Shown one piece after another: positions 8,952-17,087 of a stretch of 64,000 nt of DNA. The DNA is from Rhizobium sp. (GTDB lineage Bacteria > Pseudomonadota > Alphaproteobacteria > Rhizobiales > Rhizobiaceae). Both the position numbers and the translations under genes were made by a program. The notes under the pieces are model-generated. The model searched no databases. It saw nothing but the letters and a program-made list of their open reading frames with translations, and had not been told where the DNA came from. The stretch lies in the NCBI GenBank assembly GCA_002796995.1, contig PEKW01000006.1:1-64000 (forward strand). Reading direction: 5' to 3'. The stretch's first letter is position 1. Each line of letters starts with the position of its first letter.

Positions 8952-10688
8952 TCAGCCCTTCGTCGCGCGTTCGTCGAGAACCCGGTTTGCCGCCGAGACG
9001 ATCGCCTCGAGCGAAGCCGCGACGATGTTGGTGTTGATGCCGACACCGAACAGCTTGCCGTCCGGATGCACGACTTCGACATAGGCGATGGCCGAGGCGT
9101 TGGAGCCGTGCTGCAGCGAATGCTCGGAATAGTCGGCGACCGTCAGCTCGACGCCCAGATAGGTCGACAGCGCATTGATGAAGCCGTCGATCGGGCCGGT
9201 ACCCTGCCCTTCGATCCGCTTCGTCTCGCCGCCGTCGGTGATCTCGGCAGCGACGATGCGGCGGCCCTTCTGCGCCGGGTCGGCATAGGTGTGGTGATCG
9301 ACATATTTCAGCCGTCCGCCGGGCTGCTCGACATAGCGTTCGATGAAGCGCTCGTAGATCCGCTTCGAGGGCAGCTCGACGCCCTCCTCGTCGGTGATGC
9401 GCTGGATGTCCTCGCGGAACTCCACCTGCAGGGCGCGCGGCATGTTGATGCCGTAGTCCTCCTGCAGGATATAGGCGATGCCGCCCTTGCCCGACTGCGA
9501 ATTGATGCGGATGATCGCCTCGTAGGTCCGGCCGACGTCCTGCGGGTCGATCGGCAGATAGGGCACTTCCCACAGGGGCGAGTTGGCCGTGCGCCGCGCC
9601 TTCATGCCCTTGTTGATCGCATCCTGGTGCGAGCCTGAAAACGCGGTGTAGACCAGCTCGCCGACATAAGGATGACGCTCCGGAATGGTCATCTGGTTCG
9701 AATATTCATAGACTGCCTTGATCCGCTCGATGTCGGAACAATCCAGTTTCGGATCAACGCCTTGGGTGAACATGTTCAAGGCCAGCGTGACGATGTCGAC
9801 ATTGCCGGTGCGCTCACCATTGCCGAACAGCGTGCCCTCGACACGGTCGGCGCCGGCCATCAACCCCAGCTCGGTCGCGGCGATGCCGGTACCGCGGTCG
9901 TTGTGCGGATGCAGCGAGACGATGACGTTTTCACGGTTGTCGATGTTGCGGCACATCCACTCGATCTGGTCGGCATAGATGTTCGGCGTCGCCATCTCGA
10001 CGGTCGACGGCAGGTTCAGGATCAGCTTGTTGTCCGGCGTCGGCTTGATGATGTCGATGACGGCATTGGAGATTTCCAGCGCCACGTCCAGCTCGGTGCC
10101 GGTGAAGCTCTCCGGCGAATATTCGAAGCGGAAGCCGCCATTCGCCCCTGTCGCGGCCTTCGCCGCCATCTCGGTGATCATCTTCGCCGCATCGACGGCG
10201 ATCTGCTTGATGCCGGCGACATCCTTGCCGAACACGACGCGGCGCTGCAGCTCGCTGGTCGAGTTGTAGAAGTGGATGATCGGACGCTTCGCGCCTTCCA
10301 GCGCCTCGAAGGTGCGGGTGATCAGCTCCGGCCGGCACTGCACCAGCACCTGCAGCGACACGTCATCAGGCACATTGCCTTCCTCGACGCACCAGCGGGC
10401 GAAGTCGAAATCGGTCTGCGAGGCCGACGGAAAGCCGATCTCGATTTCCTTGAAGCCCATGTCCAACAACAGCTGGAACATGCGGGCCTTGCGGTCATGC
10501 CCCATCGGATTGACCAGCGACTGGTTGCCGTCGCGCAGGTCCACCGAGCACCAGATCGGCGCCTTGGTGATGGTCTTCGACGGCCAGGTGCGGTCCTTGA
10601 TGTCGATCTGCGGATAAGGGTGGTACTTGGTCGCCGCCTCGGGCATTCCCACAATGCCGGCTCCGGATTTCATCGTCATGTCGTTCAT
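8952..10688 (-). CDS. leuA: 2-isopropylmalate synthase
   Basis: A 578-residue LeuA of the long type, catalysing condensation of acetyl-CoA with 2-oxoisovalerate, the first committed step of leucine synthesis. The HMGL-like TIM barrel holds the substrate/metal signature CSVDLRDGNQSL (47-58) and the metal-binding LHPHNDRGTGIAATELG; the C-terminal regulatory (leucine-binding) domain starts around residue 440. The length fits this type. A GAGGAAG site precedes the ATG. Upstream on the same strand is an unusually long leader with a candidate Leu-codon peptide (10839-10940), so control by attenuation is likely. The hydrolase gene follows in the same transcript. Confidence 0.97.
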   Translation of the reverse strand: MNDMTMKSGAGIVGMPEAATKYHPYPQIDIKDRTWPSKTITKAPIWCSVDLRDGNQSLVNPMGHDRKARMFQLLLDMGFKEIEIGFPSASQTDFDFARWCVEEGNVPDDVSLQVLVQCRPELITRTFEALEGAKRPIIHFYNSTSELQRRVVFGKDVAGIKQIAVDAAKMITEMAAKAATGANGGFRFEYSPESFTGTELDVALEISNAVIDIIKPTPDNKLILNLPSTVEMATPNIYADQIEWMCRNIDNRENVIVSLHPHNDRGTGIAATELGLMAGADRVEGTLFGNGERTGNVDIVTLALNMFTQGVDPKLDCSDIERIKAVYEYSNQMTIPERHPYVGELVYTAFSGSHQDAINKGMKARRTANSPLWEVPYLPIDPQDVGRTYEAIIRINSQSGKGGIAYILQEDYGINMPRALQVEFREDIQRITDEEGVELPSKRIYERFIERYVEQPGGRLKYVDHHTYADPAQKGRRIVAAEITDGGETKRIEGQGTGPIDGFINALSTYLGVELTVADYSEHSLQHGSNASAIAYVEVVHPDGKLFGVGINTNIVAASLEAIVSAANRVLDERATKG

Positions 10689-10800
10689 CTCTTCCTCTTC
10701 CGCATCTGCCCGGCTCTTAGCGCATCAAGCGCGGCTTTGCGACGGCAAATGCTGGCCTGAAGTCGGCCAAATGGTCTCAGTGTACGGGATTTGCTTCGAG

Positions 10801-10880
10801 GAGCTGAGCCATGCGGCTATCCGGCCGCCGGGCGCTCCTCAAAGGACCCGGCAACCGCGGATAAGGCTAAGAAGAAGCGA
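10801..10880 (-). promoter_or_regulatory. Candidate leuA attenuator structures
   Basis: On the leuA strand the end of the leader peptide overlaps two competing stems. One pairs GCCGGG with CCCGGC. The other pairs UUUGAGGAGC with GCUCCUCGAA, a 10-bp stem with one G-U pair that encloses a smaller GCGGC/GCCGC hairpin. Both use the GAGGAGC segment region, so they exclude one another in the manner of an attenuator. No clear U-run follows, so whether it terminates transcription or affects leuA translation is open. Confidence 0.45.
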
Positions 10881-10940
10881 GTTTGGTACCGACGCGACGA
10901 AGCCGGCCGCGGGGCGGGCAGCTTTCAAGGTCGCAGACAT
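10839..10940 (-). CDS. leuL: Candidate leucine leader peptide
   Basis: A 33-codon frame on the leuA strand, about 150 bases upstream of leuA. Near its end it reads CTT CTT CTT AGC CTT ATC (10860-10877), that is LLLSLI. Four of five codons are the CTT Leu codon, which should be less used than CTC/CTG in this high-G+C genome and so should be sensitive to charged tRNA-Leu supply. The frame stops inside the first of two alternative hairpins. An alternative in-frame ATG lies at 10961. No good ribosome binding site is visible, which is the weak point. Leu-rich leader peptides before leuA are known in proteobacteria. Confidence 0.5.
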   Translation of the reverse strand: MSATLKAARPAAGFVASVPNSLLLSLIRGCRVL

Positions 10941-11201
10941 GGTCGGTTCGAAACGGGTCATGATGACAGAGAGATAACGCGCGCCGTCAAATCGCGCAAG
11001 CCCGTTATTCGGCACTGGCTACGGACTTCGTAATCCGGGCATTCGCAAGACTGACGGTCGCGCCTGCCACCCTGTCTGGGGACAGGGATGACGCACCGAT
11101 CGAGAGAGGATCCCTCTTTCGACTGGAATTTTCTGTTCGCACTTGAACAATCCCGCGGTCTCGGCTCATCTGCTGGAACAACGGAACCTGGGAGGCGGAC
11201 G
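10941..11201. other. Divergent promoter region leuA / aldehyde dehydrogenase
   Basis: No gene is seen. A compact hairpin, CCCTGTC-TGGG-GACAGGG, lies at 11070-11087, between the presumed leu promoter and the aldehyde dehydrogenase start. It could be an operator or part of the aldehyde dehydrogenase leader. Confidence 0.35.
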
Positions 11202-12632
11202 ATGGACGACAGCATGGACGGGCGGCAGACGGCCGCCGATCGCATCGGGGCGATCCTGGCGCGGCAGAAGGCGGCCTATCTCACCGACATCAATCCGGAT
11301 CTGGCGTTGCGGCGCGACCGGCTGGACCGGCTGGAGCGCCTGATCCTCGCTTGGCAGGAGCGCCTGGCCCAGGCGATCTCGGAGGATTTCGGCAATCGCT
11401 CGCCGGTGGTGACCACGCTTGCCGACATCGTGCCGACCCGGGCGGCGCTGCGTCACGCGCGGCGGCACCTGAACGGCTGGATGCGGCCGCGTCGCGTGTC
11501 ACTCGCCTGGACCGGACAGCCGGGTTCGGCGCTGATCCTGCGCCAGCCGCTCGGCGTCGTCGGCATCATCGCGCCGTGGAACTACCCGCTCAACCTGATG
11601 CTCTCGCCGCTCGTCGGCGCGCTTGCCGCCGGCAACCGGGCGATGCTGAAGCCGTCAGAGCTGACGCCGAAATTTTCCGAAGTCCTCGACGCCGCAGTCA
11701 GGGAATTCTTCGCCGAGGATGAGGTTGCGGTGGTCGTCGGCGGTCCTGATGTCGCCGCGGCCTTCAGTGCCGCGCCCTTCGATCATCTGGTCTTCACCGG
11801 CTCGACCGCCGTGGGGCGGCGGGTGGCGGAAGCGGCGGCGCGGAACCTCACGCCGATCACCCTCGAGCTCGGCGGCAAGTCCCCAGCGATCATCGACGCC
11901 TCGGCCGATCTTGACAGCGCCGTACCGCGGCTGATCTGGGGCAAGCTCCTGAATTCTGGCCAGACCTGCGTGGCGCCCGACTACGCCCTGGTGCCGCGCG
12001 ATTGCGTCGAAGCCTTCGTTACCGCGGCAAAGGCCGCGGCGGAGAAGCAATATACGAGCCTCGCCGGCAATCCCGACTATACGACGATCATCAGCACGCG
12101 CCATTTCGACCGGCTCGCCGGCCTGATCGAGGAGGCGCGCGCCAAGGGCGCCGAGGTGATCGAACTTCTGCCCGGCACCGACGCGGCCCGCCGCATCCTC
12201 GCGCCCGTCGTCGTCACCGGGGCAAACGACACGATGGCGCTGATGCACGAGGAAATCTTCGGACCGATCCTGCCGGTCATCCCCTATGACACGCTCGACG
12301 AGGCGCTCGCCTACATCAACGCCCGCGACCGGCCGCTGGCGCTCTACTGGTTCGGCACAGACCGGAAAGCCCAGGCGCGCGTGCTGAACGGCACGATTTC
12401 CGGCGGCGTGACGATCAACGACACGATCCTGCACCTGGCCCAGGACAACCTCCCCTTCGGCGGCGTCGGCGCCTCGGGCTATGGCCATTATCATGGCGAG
12501 GCGGGCTTCGTGGCGATGAGCAAGGAAAAGCCGGTCCTGCGCCAGTCCCGCCTGTCGGCGGTGGCATTGCTTTATCCGCCCTACGGCAAGATCGCGTCAA
12601 TGCTTTTGAAGGTACTGGCGAGATTCGGCTGA
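11202..12632 (+). CDS. Aldehyde dehydrogenase, coniferyl-aldehyde type
   Basis: A 476-residue NAD(P)-dependent aldehyde dehydrogenase. Family motifs include APWNYPLNLMLSPL, the cofactor loop FTGSTAVGR, the catalytic Glu in LELGGKSP, and the catalytic Cys in NSGQTCVAPDY. The sequence ends in the hydrophobic stretch YPPYGKIASMLLKVLARFG, typical of the coniferyl aldehyde dehydrogenase/fatty aldehyde group and consistent with membrane association. The start is taken at the ATG at 11202, six bases after GGGAGG, rather than at an ATG 38 codons upstream. The true substrate could be an aromatic or long-chain aldehyde. It stands alone, followed by intergenic repeats. Confidence 0.88.
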   Translation: MDDSMDGRQTAADRIGAILARQKAAYLTDINPDLALRRDRLDRLERLILAWQERLAQAISEDFGNRSPVVTTLADIVPTRAALRHARRHLNGWMRPRRVSLAWTGQPGSALILRQPLGVVGIIAPWNYPLNLMLSPLVGALAAGNRAMLKPSELTPKFSEVLDAAVREFFAEDEVAVVVGGPDVAAAFSAAPFDHLVFTGSTAVGRRVAEAAARNLTPITLELGGKSPAIIDASADLDSAVPRLIWGKLLNSGQTCVAPDYALVPRDCVEAFVTAAKAAAEKQYTSLAGNPDYTTIISTRHFDRLAGLIEEARAKGAEVIELLPGTDAARRILAPVVVTGANDTMALMHEEIFGPILPVIPYDTLDEALAYINARDRPLALYWFGTDRKAQARVLNGTISGGVTINDTILHLAQDNLPFGGVGASGYGHYHGEAGFVAMSKEKPVLRQSRLSAVALLYPPYGKIASMLLKVLARFG

Positions 12633-12710
12633 GCCATGGCGCACTTGAGTGAGAGTTGGCCACGACGGTGGTAGCGTGTGGTGGTCCAGACTGGCGCCGA
12701 CGGTGGCGGC

Positions 12711-12873
12711 CTCTTCTCCCCGGCGGGGAGAAGGTGGCCCGTTAGGGCCGGATGAAGGGGAGCGAAGCTCAGGCCCAACATACTCGGCCCATCGACCCTG
12801 CAGAGGTCCGCATACTCGGCCCCCTCATCGCCTCGTTGCACTCGGCACGTCTCCCCACTGGGGAGAAGAGGGA
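12711..12873 (+). repeat. Palindromic intergenic mosaic element, copy 1
   Basis: Two palindromic units. Unit B (12711-12760) is CTCTTCTCCCC-GGC-GGGGAGAAGG followed by a GGCCC/GGGCC hairpin. Unit A (12820-12873) begins CCCCCTCATCGCCTCG and ends CTCCCCACTGGGGAGAAGAGGG. Both recur in the same B-A order, but as a whole inverted, at 37989-38122. The spacer holds a direct repeat CATACTCGGCCC. Such elements are a common class of rhizobial intergenic repeats. Confidence 0.8.
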
Positions 12874-12892
12874 GCGATCCGCCAGCGTTTCG

Positions 12893-12948
12893 TCGGTCAG
12901 GCCCCCCTCTGCCCTGCCGGGCATCTCCCCCACAAGGGGGGAGATCGA
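12893..12948 (+). repeat. Third palindromic repeat unit
   Basis: A segment GTCGGTCAGGCCCCCCTCTG followed by a palindrome ATCTCCCCC-ACAA-GGGGGGAGAT (12922-12946). It differs from units A and B and is not present in the second copy at 38 kb. It may also act as a terminator between the convergent aldehyde dehydrogenase and lysine/saccharopine dehydrogenase genes. Confidence 0.65.
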
Positions 12949-12959
12949 ATTGCGGTACC

Positions 12960-14063
12960 TCAGCCTGCCTTGGCGAGCTTTGCCACTTCCGGGTCGTAGA
13001 CGCGGCCGAAGCGGTTGGCGAGGAAATCGGGGAGGCTCACCTCCTCCTGGCGGACGAAACCCTTTTGCGGCAGCTTGCCGTCGGCGAGCAGGTCGAGCAC
13101 GGTGCAGATGCCGGCTGCCGTGGTGATCTGGATGGCGCTCATCAGGCGGCCGCCGATCACGCCGGCATAGACCTTGTTGGCATAGGTTTCCTGCAGGAAA
13201 CGGCCGTCCTTCACGCCGCAGACGGTGACGAAGACGACGACGACGTCCTGCATGGTGGCGGGCAGCGCGTTCTCGAACAGGTCCTTCAGCACGTCGCGGC
13301 GGTTCTTCAGGTTGAAGTCGTTCAGGAGCGCTTTGACGATCGCCTGGTGGCCCGGATAGCGGATGGTGCGGTAGTTCATGGTGCGCACCTTGCCTTCGAG
13401 CGTCTTGGCCAGCGTGCCGAGGCCGCCAGACGTGTTGAAGGCCTCGTAGGTGACGCCGTCGAGCGAGAATTCCTCGCGCTCTTCCATGGCCGGCACGTTG
13501 ATCAGCTTGCCCTCGACGATCGCCTCGCAGGGCTCGATATATTCGTTGATCAGGCCGTCCGTGCTCCAGGTCAGGTTGTAGTTGAGCGCGTTGGACGGAT
13601 ATTGCGGCAGCGCGCCGACGCGCATGCGCACGCTGTCGAGCGTGTCGAAGTGCTTTGTCAGGTCGTTGGCGACGATCGAGATGAAGCCGGGGGCGAGGCC
13701 GCACTGGGGGATGAAGGCGGTCTTGGCATTCTGCGCCAGCTGCTCGACCTTGCGGGTGGTGGCGACGTCTTCGGTGAGGTCGAGATAGTGGGTGCCGGTG
13801 CGCGCGGCACTTTCGGCGATCGCGCCGGTCAGGTGGAAGGGGGCGGCCGAGAGCACGGCGAACTTGCCGGCCAGCACTGCGTCGAGGGCGTTGGCATCGG
13901 TGATGTCGACGGCCGCGGTAGCGATCGCCGGATGGCGGTCGAGAGCGGCGAGCTGCGCCTCGCTGCGGTCGGCGACCGTGATCCTGTAGGCGCCGCTGTC
14001 GGCCAGCATGAGTGCAATGGCGCTGCCGATCTTGCCGCCGCCGATGATGATTACGTCCTTCAT
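12960..14063 (-). CDS. Saccharopine dehydrogenase family (lysine 6-dehydrogenase candidate)
   Basis: A 367-residue NAD(P)-dependent oxidoreductase of the saccharopine dehydrogenase family, with Rossmann motif IIIGGGKIGSAIA at the N-terminus. Its length and single-module build resemble the rhizobial/Agrobacterium L-lysine 6-dehydrogenases and lysine-forming saccharopine dehydrogenases, so a role in lysine or related amino acid breakdown is likely. I cannot choose between the two reactions from sequence alone. The start is the ATG at 14063, directly before the Rossmann strand; a much longer upstream extension has no support. A divergent Lrp-family gene 123 bases away is its probable regulator, with a candidate operator between them. 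Confidence 0.8.
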   Translation of the reverse strand: MKDVIIIGGGKIGSAIALMLADSGAYRITVADRSEAQLAALDRHPAIATAAVDITDANALDAVLAGKFAVLSAAPFHLTGAIAESAARTGTHYLDLTEDVATTRKVEQLAQNAKTAFIPQCGLAPGFISIVANDLTKHFDTLDSVRMRVGALPQYPSNALNYNLTWSTDGLINEYIEPCEAIVEGKLINVPAMEEREEFSLDGVTYEAFNTSGGLGTLAKTLEGKVRTMNYRTIRYPGHQAIVKALLNDFNLKNRRDVLKDLFENALPATMQDVVVVFVTVCGVKDGRFLQETYANKVYAGVIGGRLMSAIQITTAAGICTVLDLLADGKLPQKGFVRQEEVSLPDFLANRFGRVYDPEVAKLAKAG

Positions 14064-14129
14064 AAATATCCCCTCTTGAATTTCATCAGGTTTGAACAGG
14101 ATGACGATTGAAGCTTTCGATTCATAGCG

Positions 14130-14147
14130 ACGAAATGTTCGTTTCGT
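14130..14147. promoter_or_regulatory. Candidate Lrp-type operator
   Basis: ACGAAA-TGTTCG-TTTCGT is a perfect 6-bp inverted repeat in the 123-bp region between the divergent dehydrogenase and Lrp-family regulator genes. Its place suits autoregulation and control of the dehydrogenase. Confidence 0.4.
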
Positions 14148-14186
14148 GGTATCTGCTTCGGCAGATCGCCGAGAGGATTGGACGAA

Positions 14187-14618
14187 ATGCAAATCACCGA
14201 CAAGGATCGCGAACTTCTGGCGCTGCTCGGCGAGAACGCCCGCATGCCCGTGGCGACGCTCGCGCGGCGACTCGGGCTGTCGCGCACCACGGTGCAGGCG
14301 CGGCTGGAACGGCTGGAGCGCGAAGGGGTGATCGCCGGTTATGGGGTCAGGCTGTCGGAGGCCTTCCAGAGCGGGCTGATCCGCGCCCATGTGCTGATCA
14401 CCATTACGCCGAAGTCCCTGCCCATGGTTTCCGCCGAGCTGGACGCCATCCGCCAGGTGACGACGCTGCATTCGGTCAACGGCTCGTTTGACCTGATCGC
14501 CATTCTCGCCTCGAGCTCGATTGCCGAACTCGACGAACTGATCGACCGCATCGGCGCGATCGCCGGCGTCGAGCGCACGCTGTCGTCGATCATCCTGTCG
14601 ACGCGCATATCGCGCTAG
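14187..14618 (+). CDS. Lrp/AsnC family transcription regulator
   Basis: A 143-residue feast/famine regulator. The N-terminal winged helix-turn-helix spans about residues 4-60 (ELLALLGENARMPVATLARR, then LGLSRTTVQARLERLEREG). The C-terminal RAM ligand-binding domain contains VNGSFDLIAILASSS. The start chosen is the ATG at 14187, nine bases after GAGAGGA; a TTG at 14178 directly abuts that site and is unlikely. It is divergent from the saccharopine/lysine dehydrogenase gene, so local control of that gene in response to an amino acid (perhaps lysine) is the simplest reading. Confidence 0.9.
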   Translation: MQITDKDRELLALLGENARMPVATLARRLGLSRTTVQARLERLEREGVIAGYGVRLSEAFQSGLIRAHVLITITPKSLPMVSAELDAIRQVTTLHSVNGSFDLIAILASSSIAELDELIDRIGAIAGVERTLSSIILSTRISR

Positions 14619-14707
14619 CTGTTAGGATTATGGGTGGGACCGCGGTGCCGGCCGCCCGACACCTCAGGCCCGATTGCGTCCGGCGAAACCGGAAATGTGC
14701 TCTGCGC

Positions 14708-16054
14708 TCACGCCGCCGCGAGTTCGGCCTTGGCCAGCGCCCGCTCCAGCGCCGCGATGCAGTCCGGATCATGGCTGGCACCGGCGCTCTCCCAGAGGAT
14801 GGCAAGCGCCTTCGCCACGGGCATGGCGGCACGGTAGGGTCGATCGGCGGTCAGCGCGTCGAAGACGTCCGCGGTCGAGACGATGCGCACGTCGAGCGCC
14901 AGATCGGCAGCGGTCAGGCCGCGCGGATAACCCTTGCCGTCGAGCCGCTCGTGATGGGCGCCGCCGATGCGGGCAAGTTCGGCAAAGGCGCCGATGCGCG
15001 ACAGGATCAGCTCGGAGTATTCGGCATGGCGCTTCATCGCCAGCCATTCCTCACCCTCCAGCTTGCCGGGCTTGTCGAGCACGGCATTGGAGACGCCGAG
15101 CTTGCCGATGTCGTGCAGCAGTGCGGCGCGCTTGAGGCGACGCCGTTCGGCCGGCGCCATGCCGATCTCCTCGGCAATCATGTCGGTGAACAGCGCCACC
15201 CGGTCGCTGTGGCCGGACGTATAGGGGCTCTTCGCGTCGACGACACGGGCAAAGCCCGCGGCGATGTCATCGAGATAGTCTTCGTCGGCATAGATGACCT
15301 GCCGCCCGGGCTCGCCCTGCAGCACCAGCCGCTCGATGTCGGCGGAATTCAGCGTCGCCCAGAAATCTTCTTCGGCAGCGATGCGGGTGAAGGCTTCGAC
15401 CATGTCGGGATCGAACCATCCGCCGGCGCGCTTTTGCACTTCGGCGACCGCCGCCTCCGGGCCGGCGCTGACCTGGAACACGTCAATGACCTGGGCATGC
15501 AGCGCGATCCGGGCGAAGGGCGAAATGTCCGTACCTTTCAGCCCGCACGGCTGGCCGCCGCCGTCCCAGTGCTCGTCGAGGTCGAGAATGCCGCGCGCCA
15601 CGGCCTCGGAGAAGCGCATCTGCCGGGCGATTTCGGCGCCGCGCTGGCAGCGGGTCTGGATGAGGTCGGTGGCAATCGCGCCGCCGTTCCTGACGATGTT
15701 CATCAGGCTGCGAAAGCGTTCGGCAAGGCCCGCCTGCATGCCGGTATGCGAGAGCACGAACCTGAGGATCTGCGGCAGCGAGCCGTCGACGATCTTGAAG
15801 TCCTGCTTGAAGGTCAGGTCGTCGGCCAGATAGAGCTCGCAGATGCGGGCGGCATTGCTGGAGCAGCCGAGATCCTTGAGCAGCAGGGTGTAGTAGAGAT
15901 CGTGCAGCGCCTCGTCGGAAAAGCCGAGTTCGCGGCCGATCGCCGTGCCGATCCAGCAGCAGCGGATGCAATGACCGGGCGGCTGGCCCTCGGTCATGTC
16001 GAGCGCCACGCTCAACGCCTCGATGATTTCCGCAAGTCTGATCCGTGTCGTCAT
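14708..16054 (-). CDS. Tandem HD / HD-GYP protein, c-di-GMP phosphodiesterase candidate
   Basis: A 448-residue cytosolic protein with two HD-type domains. The C-terminal one (about 255-445) is a full HD-GYP: HD at 314-315 in LLHDIGKLGVSNAVLDKPGKL, and HHERLDGKGYP at 367-377. Such domains hydrolyse cyclic di-GMP. The N-terminal half repeats the layout in worn form: LLLKDLGCSSNA (57-68, His of HD replaced by Lys) and DEHWDGGGQPCGLKG (160-174) in place of HHExxDGxGYP. It is therefore probably a non-catalytic or sensory copy. A substrate other than c-di-GMP cannot be excluded. No receiver or membrane domain is present. Confidence 0.88.
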   Translation of the reverse strand: MTTRIRLAEIIEALSVALDMTEGQPPGHCIRCCWIGTAIGRELGFSDEALHDLYYTLLLKDLGCSSNAARICELYLADDLTFKQDFKIVDGSLPQILRFVLSHTGMQAGLAERFRSLMNIVRNGGAIATDLIQTRCQRGAEIARQMRFSEAVARGILDLDEHWDGGGQPCGLKGTDISPFARIALHAQVIDVFQVSAGPEAAVAEVQKRAGGWFDPDMVEAFTRIAAEEDFWATLNSADIERLVLQGEPGRQVIYADEDYLDDIAAGFARVVDAKSPYTSGHSDRVALFTDMIAEEIGMAPAERRRLKRAALLHDIGKLGVSNAVLDKPGKLEGEEWLAMKRHAEYSELILSRIGAFAELARIGGAHHERLDGKGYPRGLTAADLALDVRIVSTADVFDALTADRPYRAAMPVAKALAILWESAGASHDPDCIAALERALAKAELAAA

Positions 16055-16245
16055 GGCCGCCCCTGTGGCGGGACACTATAGGGCGGTGGCGTTAACGCCG
16101 CGTATGCGCAGGCAACGGCCGCCCTGCCCCGGCCGGCCGCGCTAACGCGCTGTTCACCGGTTCCGTGCTTCCCCTTTTTCCCGCATTGTTTTACGACATG
16201 AGTCGCACTATGTGCGGGTGACCGAATCCAAGTGGAGACTATCCG

Positions 16246-16827
16246 ATGAATGAAGACGAAGACGACAAGAGCAAGGAACTGCCGCTCGGCAAGGAAACGG
16301 AAGCGAACCTCTTCAAGTCGCGTTCGATCTTCATCTATGGCGGGATCACCCAGGAACTGGCGCAGAAGGTCTGCACCCAACTGGTGGCACTTGCCGCCGC
16401 CTCCGACGACGACATCCGCGTCTACGTGAACTCGCCGGGCGGTCACGTGGAATCGGGTGACTCGATCCACGACATGATCAAGTTCATCAAGCCGAAGGTC
16501 ATCATCATCGGCACGGGCTGGGTCGCCTCGGCCGGCGCGCTGATCTACGTATCGGTTCCGAAGGAACGGCGCATCTGCCTGCCCAACACCCGTTTCCTGC
16601 TGCACCAACCCTCGGGCGGCACCCGCGGCATGGCCTCCGACATCGAGATTCAGGCCAATGAAATCATCAAGATGAACAAGCGCCTGATCAAGATCTTCGC
16701 CAAGGCCACCGGCCAGTCGGAAGAAAAGGTCGCCAAGGACATCGACCGCGACTACTGGCTCTCGGCCGAAGAAGCCAAGGAATACGGCCTCGTCGGCAAG
16801 ATCGCCGAGAAGCAGTCGGAACTCTGA
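16246..16827 (+). CDS. clpP: ClpP-family serine protease (paralogue type)
   Basis: A 193-residue ClpP fold protein. The catalytic triad is present: Ser in [11 protein letters not shown], His in FLLHQPSGG, and Asp in [19 protein letters not shown]. The oxyanion loop [11 protein letters not shown] is also typical. The N-terminus starts with an acidic, Lys-rich stretch ([14 protein letters not shown]) instead of the usual processed leader, and the [10 protein letters not shown] version of the serine motif marks a ClpP paralogue common in rhizobia rather than the housekeeping ClpP next to clpX. No Clp ATPase lies nearby. Monocistronic: own upstream region and a strong terminator. Confidence 0.87.
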   Translation: MNEDEDDKSKELPLGKETEANLFKSRSIFIYGGITQELAQKVCTQLVALAAASDDDIRVYVNSPGGHVESGDSIHDMIKFIKPKVIIIGTGWVASAGALIYVSVPKERRICLPNTRFLLHQPSGGTRGMASDIEIQANEIIKMNKRLIKIFAKATGQSEEKVAKDIDRDYWLSAEEAKEYGLVGKIAEKQSEL

Positions 16828-16853
16828 GCCTCGACTGTCGACCGAATTGAAAA

Positions 16854-16892
16854 AGCCCCTGCCGGTGAAAGCCGGCGGGGGCTTTGCTTTTG
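16854..16892 (+). terminator. Terminator after clpP paralogue
   Basis: AGCCCCTGCCGG-TGAAAG-CCGGCGGGGGCT forms a 12-bp stem with one mismatch or wobble, followed by TTGCTTTT. A classic intrinsic terminator. Confidence 0.85.
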
Positions 16893-17087
16893 GCGGAATG
16901 CTTCCGACCCGCGCGGGCGTCGCAGAACACATCTCAACGCCCCTCCATCATATTTTTCGCGCCCCTTCCTGACGATCGTCAAGCCCTGGCCGGTTTTCGC
17001 CCCCGGGCCGACGAAGGTCTAGCCCCGGGACGTTTGACTCAGTCGAACGGGCTAATATGGTCGAGAAGGAAATGGGGGGCGGAGACG

